This document shows positions 12,938 to 24,400 of a DNA stretch of 64,000 nt, piece by piece. The notes under the pieces are model-generated. The model was given only the letters and a program-made list of their open reading frames with translations. It ran no database searches and had not been told where the DNA came from. Source of the DNA: Owenia fusiformis (lineage: Eukaryota > Annelida > Polychaeta > Sabellida > Oweniidae); contig CAIIXF020000001.1 in assembly GCA_903813345.2 (NCBI GenBank), forward strand, positions 57,863,885 through 57,927,884, given 5' to 3'. Position 1 is the stretch's first letter. Each line of letters opens with the position of its first letter. Position numbers and translations under genes: made by a program.

Positions 12938-15900
12938 CTAGAAAACAACAACAATCCCTAATAAATAATAAATAAATAACAACAGTCACTATAAGGGAAG
13001 AAGTCTTGCATCAAGTCTGGTTCACTTTATCCTAATCAACATTTTCCAAAAGGGTAGGGTACATACTTTATTCTCTTACCTTGAAACTCAGGGTCAGGCA
13101 GTGTAATACTGGAGAGGGACATATAGCCTTCTTAGAGATATACACTTGAAAGGTGTGTTATTTCCAAAACTTGGGACTGAGAAAGAACAGGTTGAGGTAA
13201 TACAGGGGGTTGATACAAGACTAGAGGATAGGAAGTCCTGTATCAAGTCTCTGGTTCAGCCATAGAATTTTAATTCTCAAACTTAGGGTGGAATGGGAGA
13301 AGGGCGATATCTGTTTGATATAATACTTGATTTCCATCATGGAAATGGAATTTGTGGTTTATAGATTTGATGCAAGACTACATGGGTGCAAGGGTGCAAC
13401 AACTATGAAAAAATTGAATCAGAAAGTGAATAGCTCATGCATGTATTGATAAATAGAAGGTAAATCTTCAATTTGTTCCTCAAAAAACTTGACATAAGGG
13501 AACTCATTACATCTATGATAGAGATGACGAGTCTTATATCTGAGGTTGATAAAAAAAATTGGTAGAAAAAAAGCATATAACAACATCAGTTTTCCCCAGG
13601 ATTTTTAAAGTATTTAAGTGCAACTTTTATCATTTTTAAAATAGGTATAACCTCTTTTGAAAATAGAAAGTAGCCTTGTTGTTGTAACTACTTGCTTTAA
13701 TCCCGGGGATCACTGAATATTCAAAAAAAGAATCAATAATTATCAATAATCAAAAAGCATTATGTTTAAACAAAATCATTAAATCATTCAGTTCTAAAGT
13801 GAGTAGCATTTTAAAAGCCATTACTGACCACTAGGTCAAAGAATAATTCTGTATTTTGACTTTTTTTCATGACAATACATGAATACAAAAGATCAATGCA
13901 TTGTTTACGATGTCTACCTACATGATTGAAATCCTATATTTTGAACTTACTTTCCTGACAACTGTTAAGCAGCTTTAACTGTAAGATAGGATAGTAGAAA
14001 TCCAAATATATAATCCAAGCTTATCCCGATTACCAACACACCATGTTTCAGTAAGATAGTATCTACTTTATTTGCAGCAAGATAAGTTACACCCTTAGTC
14101 CTATCACATCACATATGGTCCACAAAAACAAAACAATCCATGAGACAGCCTGAACTATGATGAAGTCATACACACATACCATAAACGGTTGAACATATCA
14201 ATCTGATATCATCTGGCACTTCTCCAATCGAAGCAGCCAAGATATCAATGTGACCTAGTTGGTGATTGGCTCAAAGCTAACATGCAAACAATCCCGAGCT
14301 ATCGTACTAACACACAAATATTAAATTGCAAAGTACTTTTCGAACTTATCAATACTAAACTGCTACATAGCCATGGATTCTAGAATTTTATCTCCATGAA
14401 ATTTGTACCTACATGTCGGTTTGACAGGTATCTAGAGTGAAGTGGTTCGAACTTATCAATCCAGTTTGTGTGAATTTTATCTATCTCAATCACTTCCAGA
14501 ACATTGCAATGATTTCCAGCCAAAACAGCGATCCATGTAAAATAACAGTAACCATAACAACTGAAAAGTGGTTACCATAACAACTGGAGTTAGTTACCAT
14601 AACAACATTAAACACATCTTATAAATAAGAGGATCAGATCTGCCTTCTTTTTATAAGATATCTCTCTCATATTGTAAACTAGACAAGTTTAAAAAACAAA
14701 GACATGAGATGTTTCATAGTGGTAATTTCTTGTAGGTTATCTAGTAGGTTAACGGTTGTTTAGTAGGTCTAGCAAGTTATCTTTTCACAAAACAATGAAT
14801 GCTGATCCATATGTTTTTTTTATTTAATAATATTAGATACATAGACCTTATATTAGTATATATTGGTAAAAGTATGAAACATGTTTTGGTCTCTTGAAGT
14901 ATTTTTTAAATATGACTGATCAAGAACCTGTAGAGAGAATACCCAAGACACTTGGTTTTTATGCTCTAACACGAGTTCTCTAGGCCTTAGAGAGAGGGTT
15001 TGTGCTATCCAAAAACCAGATCTTTTATAATATAATAAGGTAAAAATAACATTAGTTCTGCTTAATAAAAAAATGAAAGATTCTATACAAAGGATCAAGT
15101 TCATTCTGACATCAAAATGCAGCTGCGAAAACCAATGATGGCATTATTGATTTGATATCTACTGTTATTGACAGGGCCATGCGAAAGTTGTGTTAAGACG
15201 ATCTAGGCTCTCAAACAATTGTGAAAGACAGCATATTGATTTTATTCTTACAAGAGCAACTCTTATGTTAATCAAACAAAAGAAAAAAAATTGTCTGAAG
15301 CGATAACACCTACTCAGGTGACATGCAAATATATAGGTGTAATATAGCAGTATATGATGACTGTTTTTTTTAATTTTAATATGCCAGATAGTGGCAGACT
15401 ATTTGCCCGAAGGAAAACAGAGAATATGGGACATGATTAATTAATGTGTTTACTATAAATAACCTTGCTTTGCTGGTATTGTTTATAACAATACAATACA
15501 CATAATCAATTGATCTGATTATTACTACAATGTAAAAGGTACATATATGGCTTACCACACCAGACATAATGAATACACAGAACATATCATTTAAAAACAG
15601 AATGATTTTGATGCTGTCATCATTTGAGCACCAATGTAAGAGTGGAGCCTCATCTGGGATGTGTCATTTCAGTTCATGTACCATTAAAAGCAGATCAACC
15701 CCTTGCAAATATAGTATACATGTATTATTGATATTAGAAAATAATCCCCATCAGAACCCAGTATTTAACTGATATGAACTCAGATCTGGCAGAAACACCC
15801 ACAGGGACAAAACATTTACAATATACAAAAATATTGACTTCTGTTTTTGTTTTCCTTGCATATTTATTTTAAGAATTACATTGCTGAAAATGACAAAACA

Positions 15901-17025
15901 GAGAAACTTAGTTTTGTATATAAATATATACTAGTCAGCATATTTCAAATAAACCAACAAATCTACATTCCTGGGTAAGTAGATCTCCACAGAGAGCCCA
16001 TGGCATGAACTCACACAAAATTTCTCAAGACATTTTCTTTTAATGCAAAACAGAAACTAAGACAGCAACAAAAAGAATCATAAGATATATTTGCATAAAC
16101 TAAACACCATATTGTAAGAAGAAATGCCAAAAAACATATACCTCAGTCATAATTCTACACAGAAGTTGGGTGAAGTAAATGTGACAAGTCAGATTATATT
16201 TTTAGTATGGGATACAAGTCCCTAATAGATACCATAATTGAGCTATCAGGAGAGGTCAGTGGGTGGCTATGATAACAAACCCCCAGAATCTGTAGCATTG
16301 GTTCTTACATCACCTTACGCAGTGATATCAAACTAGAATCTACAGTACTAACAAAACATTGTACCTTTTTGACGTGGGATGGGATGTAAAAAAAATATGA
16401 TGAAATTTGAGTTATCTAATTATAAGGCTACGAATGGCACATGTCAGAGAATTAAATGTGAAAGCAGCACTTGACTCCTCAACCAAAAAATAAGCGCTTG
16501 GGGAGAGTGGTAACTAGTTAAGATACGAGTCAGTCCATTAACAACATATTTCAAGAGCGTAGTAAAAACACCTTATAAACCATATATTAATGTGCATATA
16601 GAAATGGAGGTTTAAATCCAAACCTACATAGAATACAATTAATAAAAAATAACATTAATTCTTGATTAAATATAAGTAACTCTTACTAAAAATGGGCTAA
16701 TATAAGTATTATATCATAACTAGCCAGCATCTGATAGGATCATAATCATGGCGCCAAAAATCCTCACAAGGATTAAAACGGATATGGATGGATAAGCCTG
16801 ATAAGTTCATATAAAGAAATCTAGGGTCAGAGTAACCTGACCTCTAAGGACCCCCTCGCAGTATTACAAATGACAAAGCAACTTACAACAAAACCTATCC
16901 AAGGCTAATGAACAACACTGCCTAAAATTATTCATATTTTTAAGTTTTGTAATGTTGCAAGATAAATAACAACAAAACACCTTATAAAAGAATTCATCCA
17001 TCTTGTGCTAGGGCACATTAGACAC

Positions 17026-17083
17026 ATCTTCGCACGCTCAGTCTTCATTGCGTTCAACCGACGGGAGCCAAGTGAACGAAGAT
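17026..17083. repeat. 58 bp interspersed hairpin repeat, copy 1
   Basis: It begins ATCTTCG and ends CGAAGAT, with an imperfect stem (ATCTTCGCACGCTCAG against CAAGTGAACGAAGAT). A second copy lies at 23606-23665 in the amphiphysin gene. The shared outline is ATCTTCGCACGCTC, GTCTT, a variable loop, CGGGAGCC, GTGAACGAAGAT. Confidence 0.65.
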
Positions 17084-17483
17084 GCATTAGACAAAGTTTG
17101 AAAATGTCCTAAAAGATTTGTATATAGGAGTAATGGAAGGTGTTATGAATAGACACGTATAGCTGTATAATTAATATTAGGTCTAGGTGGTAAGTAGATG
17201 GTGCTAAGGTTAATCACTGTAGCAGGTGCAACACTTCTAAACAGGACTATAATTTCACTCCACAGATGATCAATCAATTTGATGCAATAAAAAACTTGAT
17301 GGCGTTGCAGCCTAATACTGAATACTGCTATTATTTCAATTTTAATATTCATATTATAAATGTGAAATGAAATGAGTGGTTCACACATCTTTTACTTTCA
17401 ATGGGATGTAAGAACAACTTTATCTATGTAGATCCATCCTCTGATCACAGGGCTTCAAAATCCAGAATATATTCTTTCTTTTT

Positions 17484-17640
17484 ACCCCTGCGATAAGCAG
17501 TTAGCATTTCCCCGATTTAGAACTCGCAATCTGATTGGCTGTTGCAACACTGCGGCAGAAATCATGTATAAGCCATTGCACATAATAAGATCACGTGATT
17601 CAGTTTAATCGGGCGCTTCAAAATTGGTTATAGCAGGGGG
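17484..17640. mobile_element. Short foldback element, about 157 bp
   Basis: The arms CCCCTGCGATAAGCAGTTAG (left) and the inverse of the right end CCCCCTGCTATAACCAATTT pair imperfectly, meeting at CCCGATT on each inner side. The interior holds an inverted CCAAT word (GATTGGCTG) and an E-box (CACGTG). No coding capacity. It could be an old MITE carrying promoter motifs. Confidence 0.45.
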
Positions 17641-18170
17641 GAAGAAGGAGGTACGGATTCTGAACACCTGCTTAGGAGGAGGATGTAGATCAAGATGATA
17701 ACTTTACACTGAGTAGGTTCATAAGGGTTCCTAAAATCTATGAAACAAATAGACCCAAAATAAAGAACTTGATGTGTGATCGATGTATTTGACCAATGGG
17801 ATTAAGTAAACCATACCAACAGGTAACCGATAATCTGTCAAATTCCACTCTAGCGGTATTTATGTTTGGACCTTCCTTCTTCCTAAGATATGAACCTAAA
17901 TTCCGTTTACTGATTTTATCCTAAAAATGTTATCTTACACGAGCATTTTGGTTACTGAGAGTAAGATGGAGAGACCAGGAACTGGAAAGCAACATCATGT
18001 ATTTAAAGTCTATGCTCTCTCTAAAGTGGGGGACAAAAATAAAACTCACGTTCACAAGATGTCACAATGAGCTTATTTCCAAGTTTCGTGTCTCAAACTC
18101 TCCCAAGCGGTAGAAAAATAATTCCCGTTCACTAAAGTAGCACAATAAATGAATCCAAAGCTTCATACCT

Positions 18171-18245
18171 GCAAATAATGGATAAATCCCTACCAAATCG
18201 AATGAATGTTTTCATGAATCGCCATGTTTGTTATCCAAGGACGGT
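18171..18245 (-). other. Candidate non-coding first exon of the 4.1 gene
   Basis: On the minus strand, TTTGCAG|GTATGAAG forms a good donor at 18171/18170, just downstream of the promoter-like block at 18246-18365. The interval includes a short upstream ORF (ATGGCGATTC..., 11 codons, stop before the donor). This fits the requirement for an exon upstream of 12937. It is inferred from donor strength and position only. Confidence 0.35.
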
Positions 18246-18365
18246 TGACTCCCAGAATGCAACATCAGTTAACCGTATTTCCTCATGACAGGTTTCAAAA
18301 TGGCGGAACAGCATTTTGAAAGCTGGCACGTGTCATGTTGCATTCTGGGAGCCAATCCTCCGTTC
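18246..18365. promoter_or_regulatory. Putative bidirectional promoter with paired inverted ZNF143-type sites
   Basis: TCCCAGAATGCAACAT (core 18251-18260) is repeated in inverse orientation (core 18340-18349), matching the Staf/ZNF143 core CCCANMATGC. Between and beside them are AATGGCGG (YY1-like, about 18299), an E-box CACGTG (18327-18332) and AGCCAAT (18350-18356). This density of promoter motifs around an inverted pair suggests a bidirectional core promoter for the minus-strand 4.1 gene and possibly a plus-strand transcript using the donor ACTGAG|GTAAGAAT at about 18525. Confidence 0.5.
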
Positions 18366-18370
18366 CGGCA

Positions 18371-20109
18371 CAATCGGGCGACAAAATCACCTCAACATTT
18401 GAAGAGTCGGCATAACGTGTGAATATCCAATTCAACTTTTGAAGTTCTTATTTGTCATTAGGGACACAAATTCCACTATATTTGGACTTACTAAGACGGA
18501 GAAGATAGAGCACTGAATACACTGAGGTAAGAATTTATTACATGTGCGACAGCAAGTAATTTTCATAGCTTTTGCAATTCTTTATGATCCCCACTGTACA
18601 TCATTTTTGTGTATTCATTGATCTACACTTTTTAATTTCTCTTTGAGAAGTTTACCAGTAGATACTTTGTTTATGCTATCCGACAATCATATTTCAAATG
18701 TCAAATGATTGTTGCAGGAGTTGATTTGTTTCAAAACTTTTAATTCGTAAGGTCTGTTGCACTCAACGTAACAAGGTCACATATTGGAACATTAACATTT
18801 ACACAATCAACACAACATACAACATTCATATTTCAACATCCAAAACCACTGAGGCAAGGTTAAAGCCAAGTTATAGACAAACAGGCACACCTTGATTCGG
18901 ATTTCCGGGTCAGAAAAACAACATGGCGGATTGAAATTTGAATCACCATTTTCAAATACTATATTAGTTTTTGGACCATCGATAGTCAAGTCAGCACAAC
19001 TACTTCAAAACACGGAAAGGATGTATTAATCTGCAGGTTATATAAATATACAACTTACCAAAAAATACTATAATCCAACGAAATTCGGTTAAATGCCGGT
19101 GCCCGCTATGTTAACCTTCCAACGACGCGATAGAACATAAGTGTAAAGGGGTAATTGATATATATCAATCCGCGCCAATCTGAACATTTCCTAACCTAAC
19201 TTGTTTTACAAATTTACAGACTTGAAATCATTCACATAGCGAAACAATCACTTAATATCACCTTTATTCAACTTCCATAGAGAATGAAAAAGCATAAACT
19301 GCAGTAACTGTTGTAGAATTATTTTCTTAACTGACCTACTTTATATTTATTTATCTGGGGACTGATCAATTTGACTAGTAAGGTGAATGGAATGTGCATC
19401 CATTTCGTTTATTGTAAAATCAAAGGCGGGCAAATCACTTTACCGGGTATTCTAAAATAGATAAAATACGCTGAGAGTTTTGTGTAATACATTGGCAACA
19501 TTGTCAATTTGACAACTCTAAATACTAGTTTTGACAAAAATCAAAGCAACTAAAAGTTTGCTTGGGAATTGATGACTTTGTAATTTAGTGGAGAGGAGTT
19601 TCAGCTTTTAAAGGGGGGCCTTTAAATCTTGCGAAGTCTCATTTTTTGAGATCTAAAGAGATTTAATCTTAACTCCTCTGTGGCTGGCCAAAAGTGTTTG
19701 AATAAGCAGTTGTTCACATTTCACATAGAAAGTTCACAGAGAGAGAGGTGTTCAGATATACAGGTTTCATTGTATTTTGAATTCAGTGAAAAGTGAAAAC
19801 TTTTTCAGTTTTTAAAAAATATGTGGGCCAAATCTCCATTGCTGCAATGCTAATATTCTTTAAAACCTTGGTTCATTCATTCACAAACCCCAATTTTCAC
19901 GATTACTCACCATAAGTTTTAGACAGATTCAACCAATACTTTTTGATAATGATTGCAAGTTTTTAACATCGAATCCTATGGCAGTCTGGCCCAACTAAAA
20001 CAAAAAACAAGTGCTGACAGCTATTTATTCAGCTATATAGCAACTCCCTTATTAATAAAGGGATCAATGATTTTGATACCACTAGGCTGCAACTTGTAAA
20101 CTATACATA
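18371..20109. other. Intergenic between 4.1 and amphiphysin
   Basis: A consensus donor (CTGAG|GTAAGAAT) at about 18525 on the plus strand could end a non-coding exon. About 19730-19780 is a relic end of the mariner-MITE family (GAGAGGTGTTCAGATATACA). No coding gene is seen. Confidence 0.5.
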
Positions 20110-21243
20110 TACAGGGTGGTCTCAAAATCTATGAAATGTGAACTTCAACATTTGCGATTCGTCAACCCTTCAACAATCTTCCTGTGGAAATCTTTTTAGC
20201 CTCAGTCTGAAAAACCTAATGTTTTCTGACTTTGTTTGGTTTTAAATCCCGCACATTATAGTGTAAAAAGTAGCATCCTGCCTCCATTAATTGCAAAGTT
20301 ATTTTGATCCTAAGAAATGTTCTAAGTTTCCAAAGACGAAAACATCCTCCAGTGAAATTGCAACATACCCCTCTATGGTCTTAAGATGTCAATATCTTCA
20401 TCAATCATTGACCAATTCTAATGAAATATGGCTCAAAACACTTCAATTAGATTTCCATTTGATTTTGTAAGAAATTTATATGAAGGGCTTCTCAGATTTT
20501 GGGTTACAGGGGGTAACTAACGTGACCCTTAACTGTTGAATGCTTAAAACTGCTTCAAAATGGTCAATGAGCTTGTAAAATGTGTTTTCTGCCCAAATAG
20601 TGTCCCATTTGTCATAAGGTATAGTTTAAACTTATATCTCTCACTGTAAGCTTTTTAAGGATCATCCAATGTGTTTCAACAATTTCTGTTAATCACTTGC
20701 ACAATATCTAATTTTAGGCATGTTTGTTAAAGTCTTGCAATTTCTTCAAAAATTCAAAACTGAGAATAAATTATGGCATCAACAAAAATTTTAGACCTTT
20801 CTCTACAAGATGTGATAATATGAGCAAATTCATGCATGTATTAAGGAAATTGTAGTCTGCAGGGGTTCACTTTTTGGACCAACCCGTATCATGATAAATG
20901 GAATGAATGTTGCTTACAGTAATTAATAGATGGCATACAAGTATGTCCAAATAGTGTCCCATTTGTCATAAGTTATGGTTTAAACTTATATCTCTCACTG
21001 TAAGCTTTTTAAAGATCATCCAATGTGTTTCAACAATTTCCATTTATCACTTGCACAATATCTAATTTTAGGCATGTTTGTTAAAGTCTTGCAATTTCTT
21101 CAAAATTCAAAACTGAGAATAAATTATGGCATCGACAAAAATTTTAGACCTTTCTCTACAAGATGTGATGATATGAGCAAATTCATGCATGTATTAAGGA
21201 AATTGTAGTCTGTTGCATGGGTTCATTTTTTTGGACCAACCCG
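20109..21243. mobile_element. TACAGGGTGG-type MITE with tandemly duplicated 3' part
   Basis: The left end TACAGGGTGGTCTCAAAA is the approximate inverse of TTTTTGGACCAACCCGTA, which occurs twice, at about 20870-20888 and 21227-21245. About 350 bp (20592-20945 and 20945-21308) is repeated in tandem with about 95% identity by eye, so the element's right end exists twice. TIR wording matches the other ACAGGGTG elements in the window (24634, 31674, 61174). There is no transposase frame. Confidence 0.55.
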
Positions 21244-21308
21244 TATGTCATGATAAATGGAATGAATGTTTGTTGCTTACAGTAATTAATAGATGGCATA
21301 CAAGTATG
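20592..21308. repeat. Tandem duplication, about 353 bp x 2
   Basis: Both units run from CCAAATAGTGTCCCATTTGT to GATGGCATACAAGTATG with few substitutions and small indels. The second unit ends about 90 bp before the amphiphysin start codon, so the duplication abuts the promoter. Short frames inside the two units are repeat shadows, not genes. Confidence 0.8.
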
Positions 21309-21344
21309 GTGAACAAAAACTAGAGAGAATAACAGGTCCCCAAA

Positions 21345-21399
21345 ATTAGACAACATTGTGCCGCCATCTTTTAGTGATAGTACTAGGCAGGTAAACACC
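21345..21399 (+). promoter_or_regulatory. Amphiphysin 5' leader with YY1-type initiator
   Basis: GCCGCCATCTT at 21360-21370, the YY1 initiator-type word, lies 30-40 bp upstream of the start codon, and ACACCATGGCGG is a good initiation context. No TATA box is evident. The exact transcription start is inferred. Confidence 0.45.
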
Positions 21400-21471
21400 A
21401 TGGCGGAACCACATAAGGGTGGGTCGTTTTCTAAAGGGATTGCCAAACGATTTGTAAGAACTAAGGAGAAG
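21400..21471 (+). CDS. Amph: Amphiphysin exon 1 (aa 1-24)
   Basis: ATG at 21400 in context [29 protein letters not shown] then TKEK; donor AAG|GTAAGA. It encodes the basic amphipathic helix 0, homologous in position to the BIN1 MAEMGSKG... start. Phase 0. Confidence 0.95.
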
Positions 21472-24400
21472 GTAAGAATATGAATTTATTCCTGTTATAT
21501 TATTTTGACTATAAATATTATTTGGAGACATTGTTTTCAGAATTTAGTCATCTGGTTACGTATGAAATCGAGAAGTAAAAATCATATTTTTCCAAAAAAG
21601 AAAAAAAATTCACTTTACTTTTGACTTTTACTTGTAAAGTTTTGAACTTGAATTGCAACCTTTCAAATTCAGAGAATGGCTCGCGTACTATACATTTTCG
21701 AAACGTTATCGCTGGTGTAGACAAGATCTACTTTTGTAATGGGTGTGAGAAAATATGACAAGCCAGAAGTCAGTCGATGGAAAAGGATCGGATCTGGAAG
21801 ATAACAAGGGGGAGGGGGCAGGTGTGGGGGTGACTTATCCTCTGCCAGGACTAGTCCTTGGAAAGGGTTAATTTTTTACCATATATGATTTCAACATGGG
21901 AAATTGATCCACGCCTCCTTTACGTAAAATACCTACCTCAATACATTCCTGAGTATTTTAGGATTCATTTTTTTGTAGTTGAATCCCTAATCTAAATCAT
22001 ATAATTTTACCGGCAGAACGAGGAAATTTTCCTTCTTCATCGGGATCTTCCTCACCTGTTTTCAAGATGGCAGAAGGGGAATTCCCTTATATTACAGTAG
22101 CACCCTGGTCTGGTGCTGAAGCCAGCATGTAACGAGATGTAGGGTTCTGATCATTTTCCCATTTTGAAAATTTAAGGACCATTTTTGATAATTTGGCCTG
22201 TAAAACCCAAAAAAGGCCCACTAATAGAGGCCCCACAACATTTTGTTTTTGAGCCTTATTTTTTAAATTTTTTTCTGCGTAAGTGCCATTCAGATCCGCC
22301 ACTATAAGATGATAGCTTTATATTTCATATGTTTATCATTGATAATTCTGCTACTGTACTTAAATACAAAAATTTGGTAAAGCCAGAGTTCAATTTAATT
22401 CATGGGAAGTACCTTTATACAGATCTGGTCAACTGAGCCGGATGGATGTAGTCAACTGGAACAGTTTTATTTGATCCTTAAAATCTTTGGTTTAAATCCA
22501 ATAGCTGTTTCCGCTTTTTTACTTACCTGATTTTCTTTCATATAATTTACAGAGTTCAAATACATCTGCGTTCTTGTTTTAATTTTTCTATCTTTGTAGT
22601 ATATGTATACATGAAAAAACATCAGTTATTCAAGTAATTTTAGTTATTAACCTGTTCAACCATATATCAGAGTACATATGTGCATGTACCTGTATACTAT
22701 TAACAGTAGATTTATACATGTACCTTAATTCCTATATAATATACCTGTACAACAAATAGATTTATACCTTAATCCCTAATAAATATTAATGAATAATTGG
22801 GCTGATAATACTATATATGTACAGTACCTGATATTTTCATATATATCAAACTATGTATAAGTGGCAACTGGTTTGATATGTTACAAGTTCAAAGAAGGCT
22901 TACACTATACCTACAATGCCATAGTTATATCCCATACAGGCTCATATCCAGGGGTGATTTGGGGAAGGAGTGACTCCCCTGCTCAGAAATTCGTTCAAAA
23001 TTTTGCTGTTTTTCACCATTCATGCTAAGCACTTTCCAAGTGATTTTAGGCTAAAGTAGTCGAATGTGAACCCCCTGGAATTTTTTGATATATCTGTATC
23101 TCGGGAGTATGGTGGACAAATCCTGTATATTTAAAACCTCCAGGTATACACGCATGAAAGAGTTAAAAAGAGTAATGGTCAGTGAATACTTAAGTAATCC
23201 ATTAATTAGAAAATATTTATTCAAAAATCAAAGTTTGTCATGCAGATGCCAGTTTATAATGGTAGTACGGCTATCCCAAGTTCAACATGATTCAGTGCAG
23301 TGTGTTTGTTATCACTTTGGGACAAGGCTTATATTTTGAAGATAGTAAGACATATTGCACATACCATACATGGACTTCAGGTTCTGTAATAATTACAATA
23401 AAAGCCATAACTCACCTTCTCTTTGCAAATTATCTGTCACAGAGTCTGATAAAATAGTTACTATTTGGCTTGAAACTAATAATATTCTTGAGTATACATG
23501 TTTGTATATGTAATTTATAGTGCAATATAATGTGAATGAAACTTAAGCTTGGTTCATGCATAACATACATAAACATTTAGTTAATTGATATAGCAAAGTC
23601 TTGTCATCTTCGCACGCTCGGTCTTACTACGTTCATCGACCAACGGGAGCCGAGTGAACGAAGATTAAGTCTTCTATAGTCAATTCAATTCTTGTTTGTT
23701 GATATATCCTGCAACACTGATCTCCTTTTATAATAGATCTTGTCATCTCTTGAAATAAAAACTTATCATTATCATCTTTATCCTCATATCTGTCATAATG
23801 TAAAAACCTCTTAAAATAAAACCTGTCAAATTTAGAACCTCTTCATTGTCATTAAAATATGTGCACTATTATGATGTAACATGTTTGTTTTTTTATTATA
23901 AGTTACCCTTAGAGTAGTTTCTTTCAGTTCCTTTTAATATCTTCTTTGCAAGGTACATAGAGAAGTTCAAGTATCAGAATGGTCATTAGTATAATCTTAA
24001 GTCATGTCTCTTGACTTTCTGGCCAAATTTATTTACATCATCTCCACAGAGAGATAAGGCCTCCGATTTACTTGTACAGTATAAAATCTTATAATTCAAA
24101 TGTGTTTTAAATAGGTTTCATAGATGGAAGAATGAATTTAGAAGAGATTCAACATTTCATATTGCTACATTCATAAATCTGCAGTAGTATTGATTTTTAA
24201 AAACTTCAGGAATGTTTTAAGAATTGATTAATAGCATTTTATGTGGTATGTAAATGGAATATTTAGAATACATCATACACCTTACAGAGCACAGACTACT
24301 TGAATACTTAAAAATATTTAAACCTCCAAAAGTATAGATTGTTTGCAACAATGCCATTGTCTTTTCTTATGACATGAACTTCCTGTTGACATTAAACATA

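Larger units (their letters stand above)
12938..18170 (-). other. Probable 5' leader intron of the 4.1 gene
   Basis: No coding exon is recognised. It contains the foldback element at 17484-17640 and the 58 bp hairpin repeat at 17026-17083. The rest is AT-rich without features I can support. Confidence 0.45.

Noticed and set aside
22087-22302. 71-codon minus frame ([12 protein letters not shown]...)
   Set aside because: No recognisable domain, no splice context; likely random or repeat-derived.
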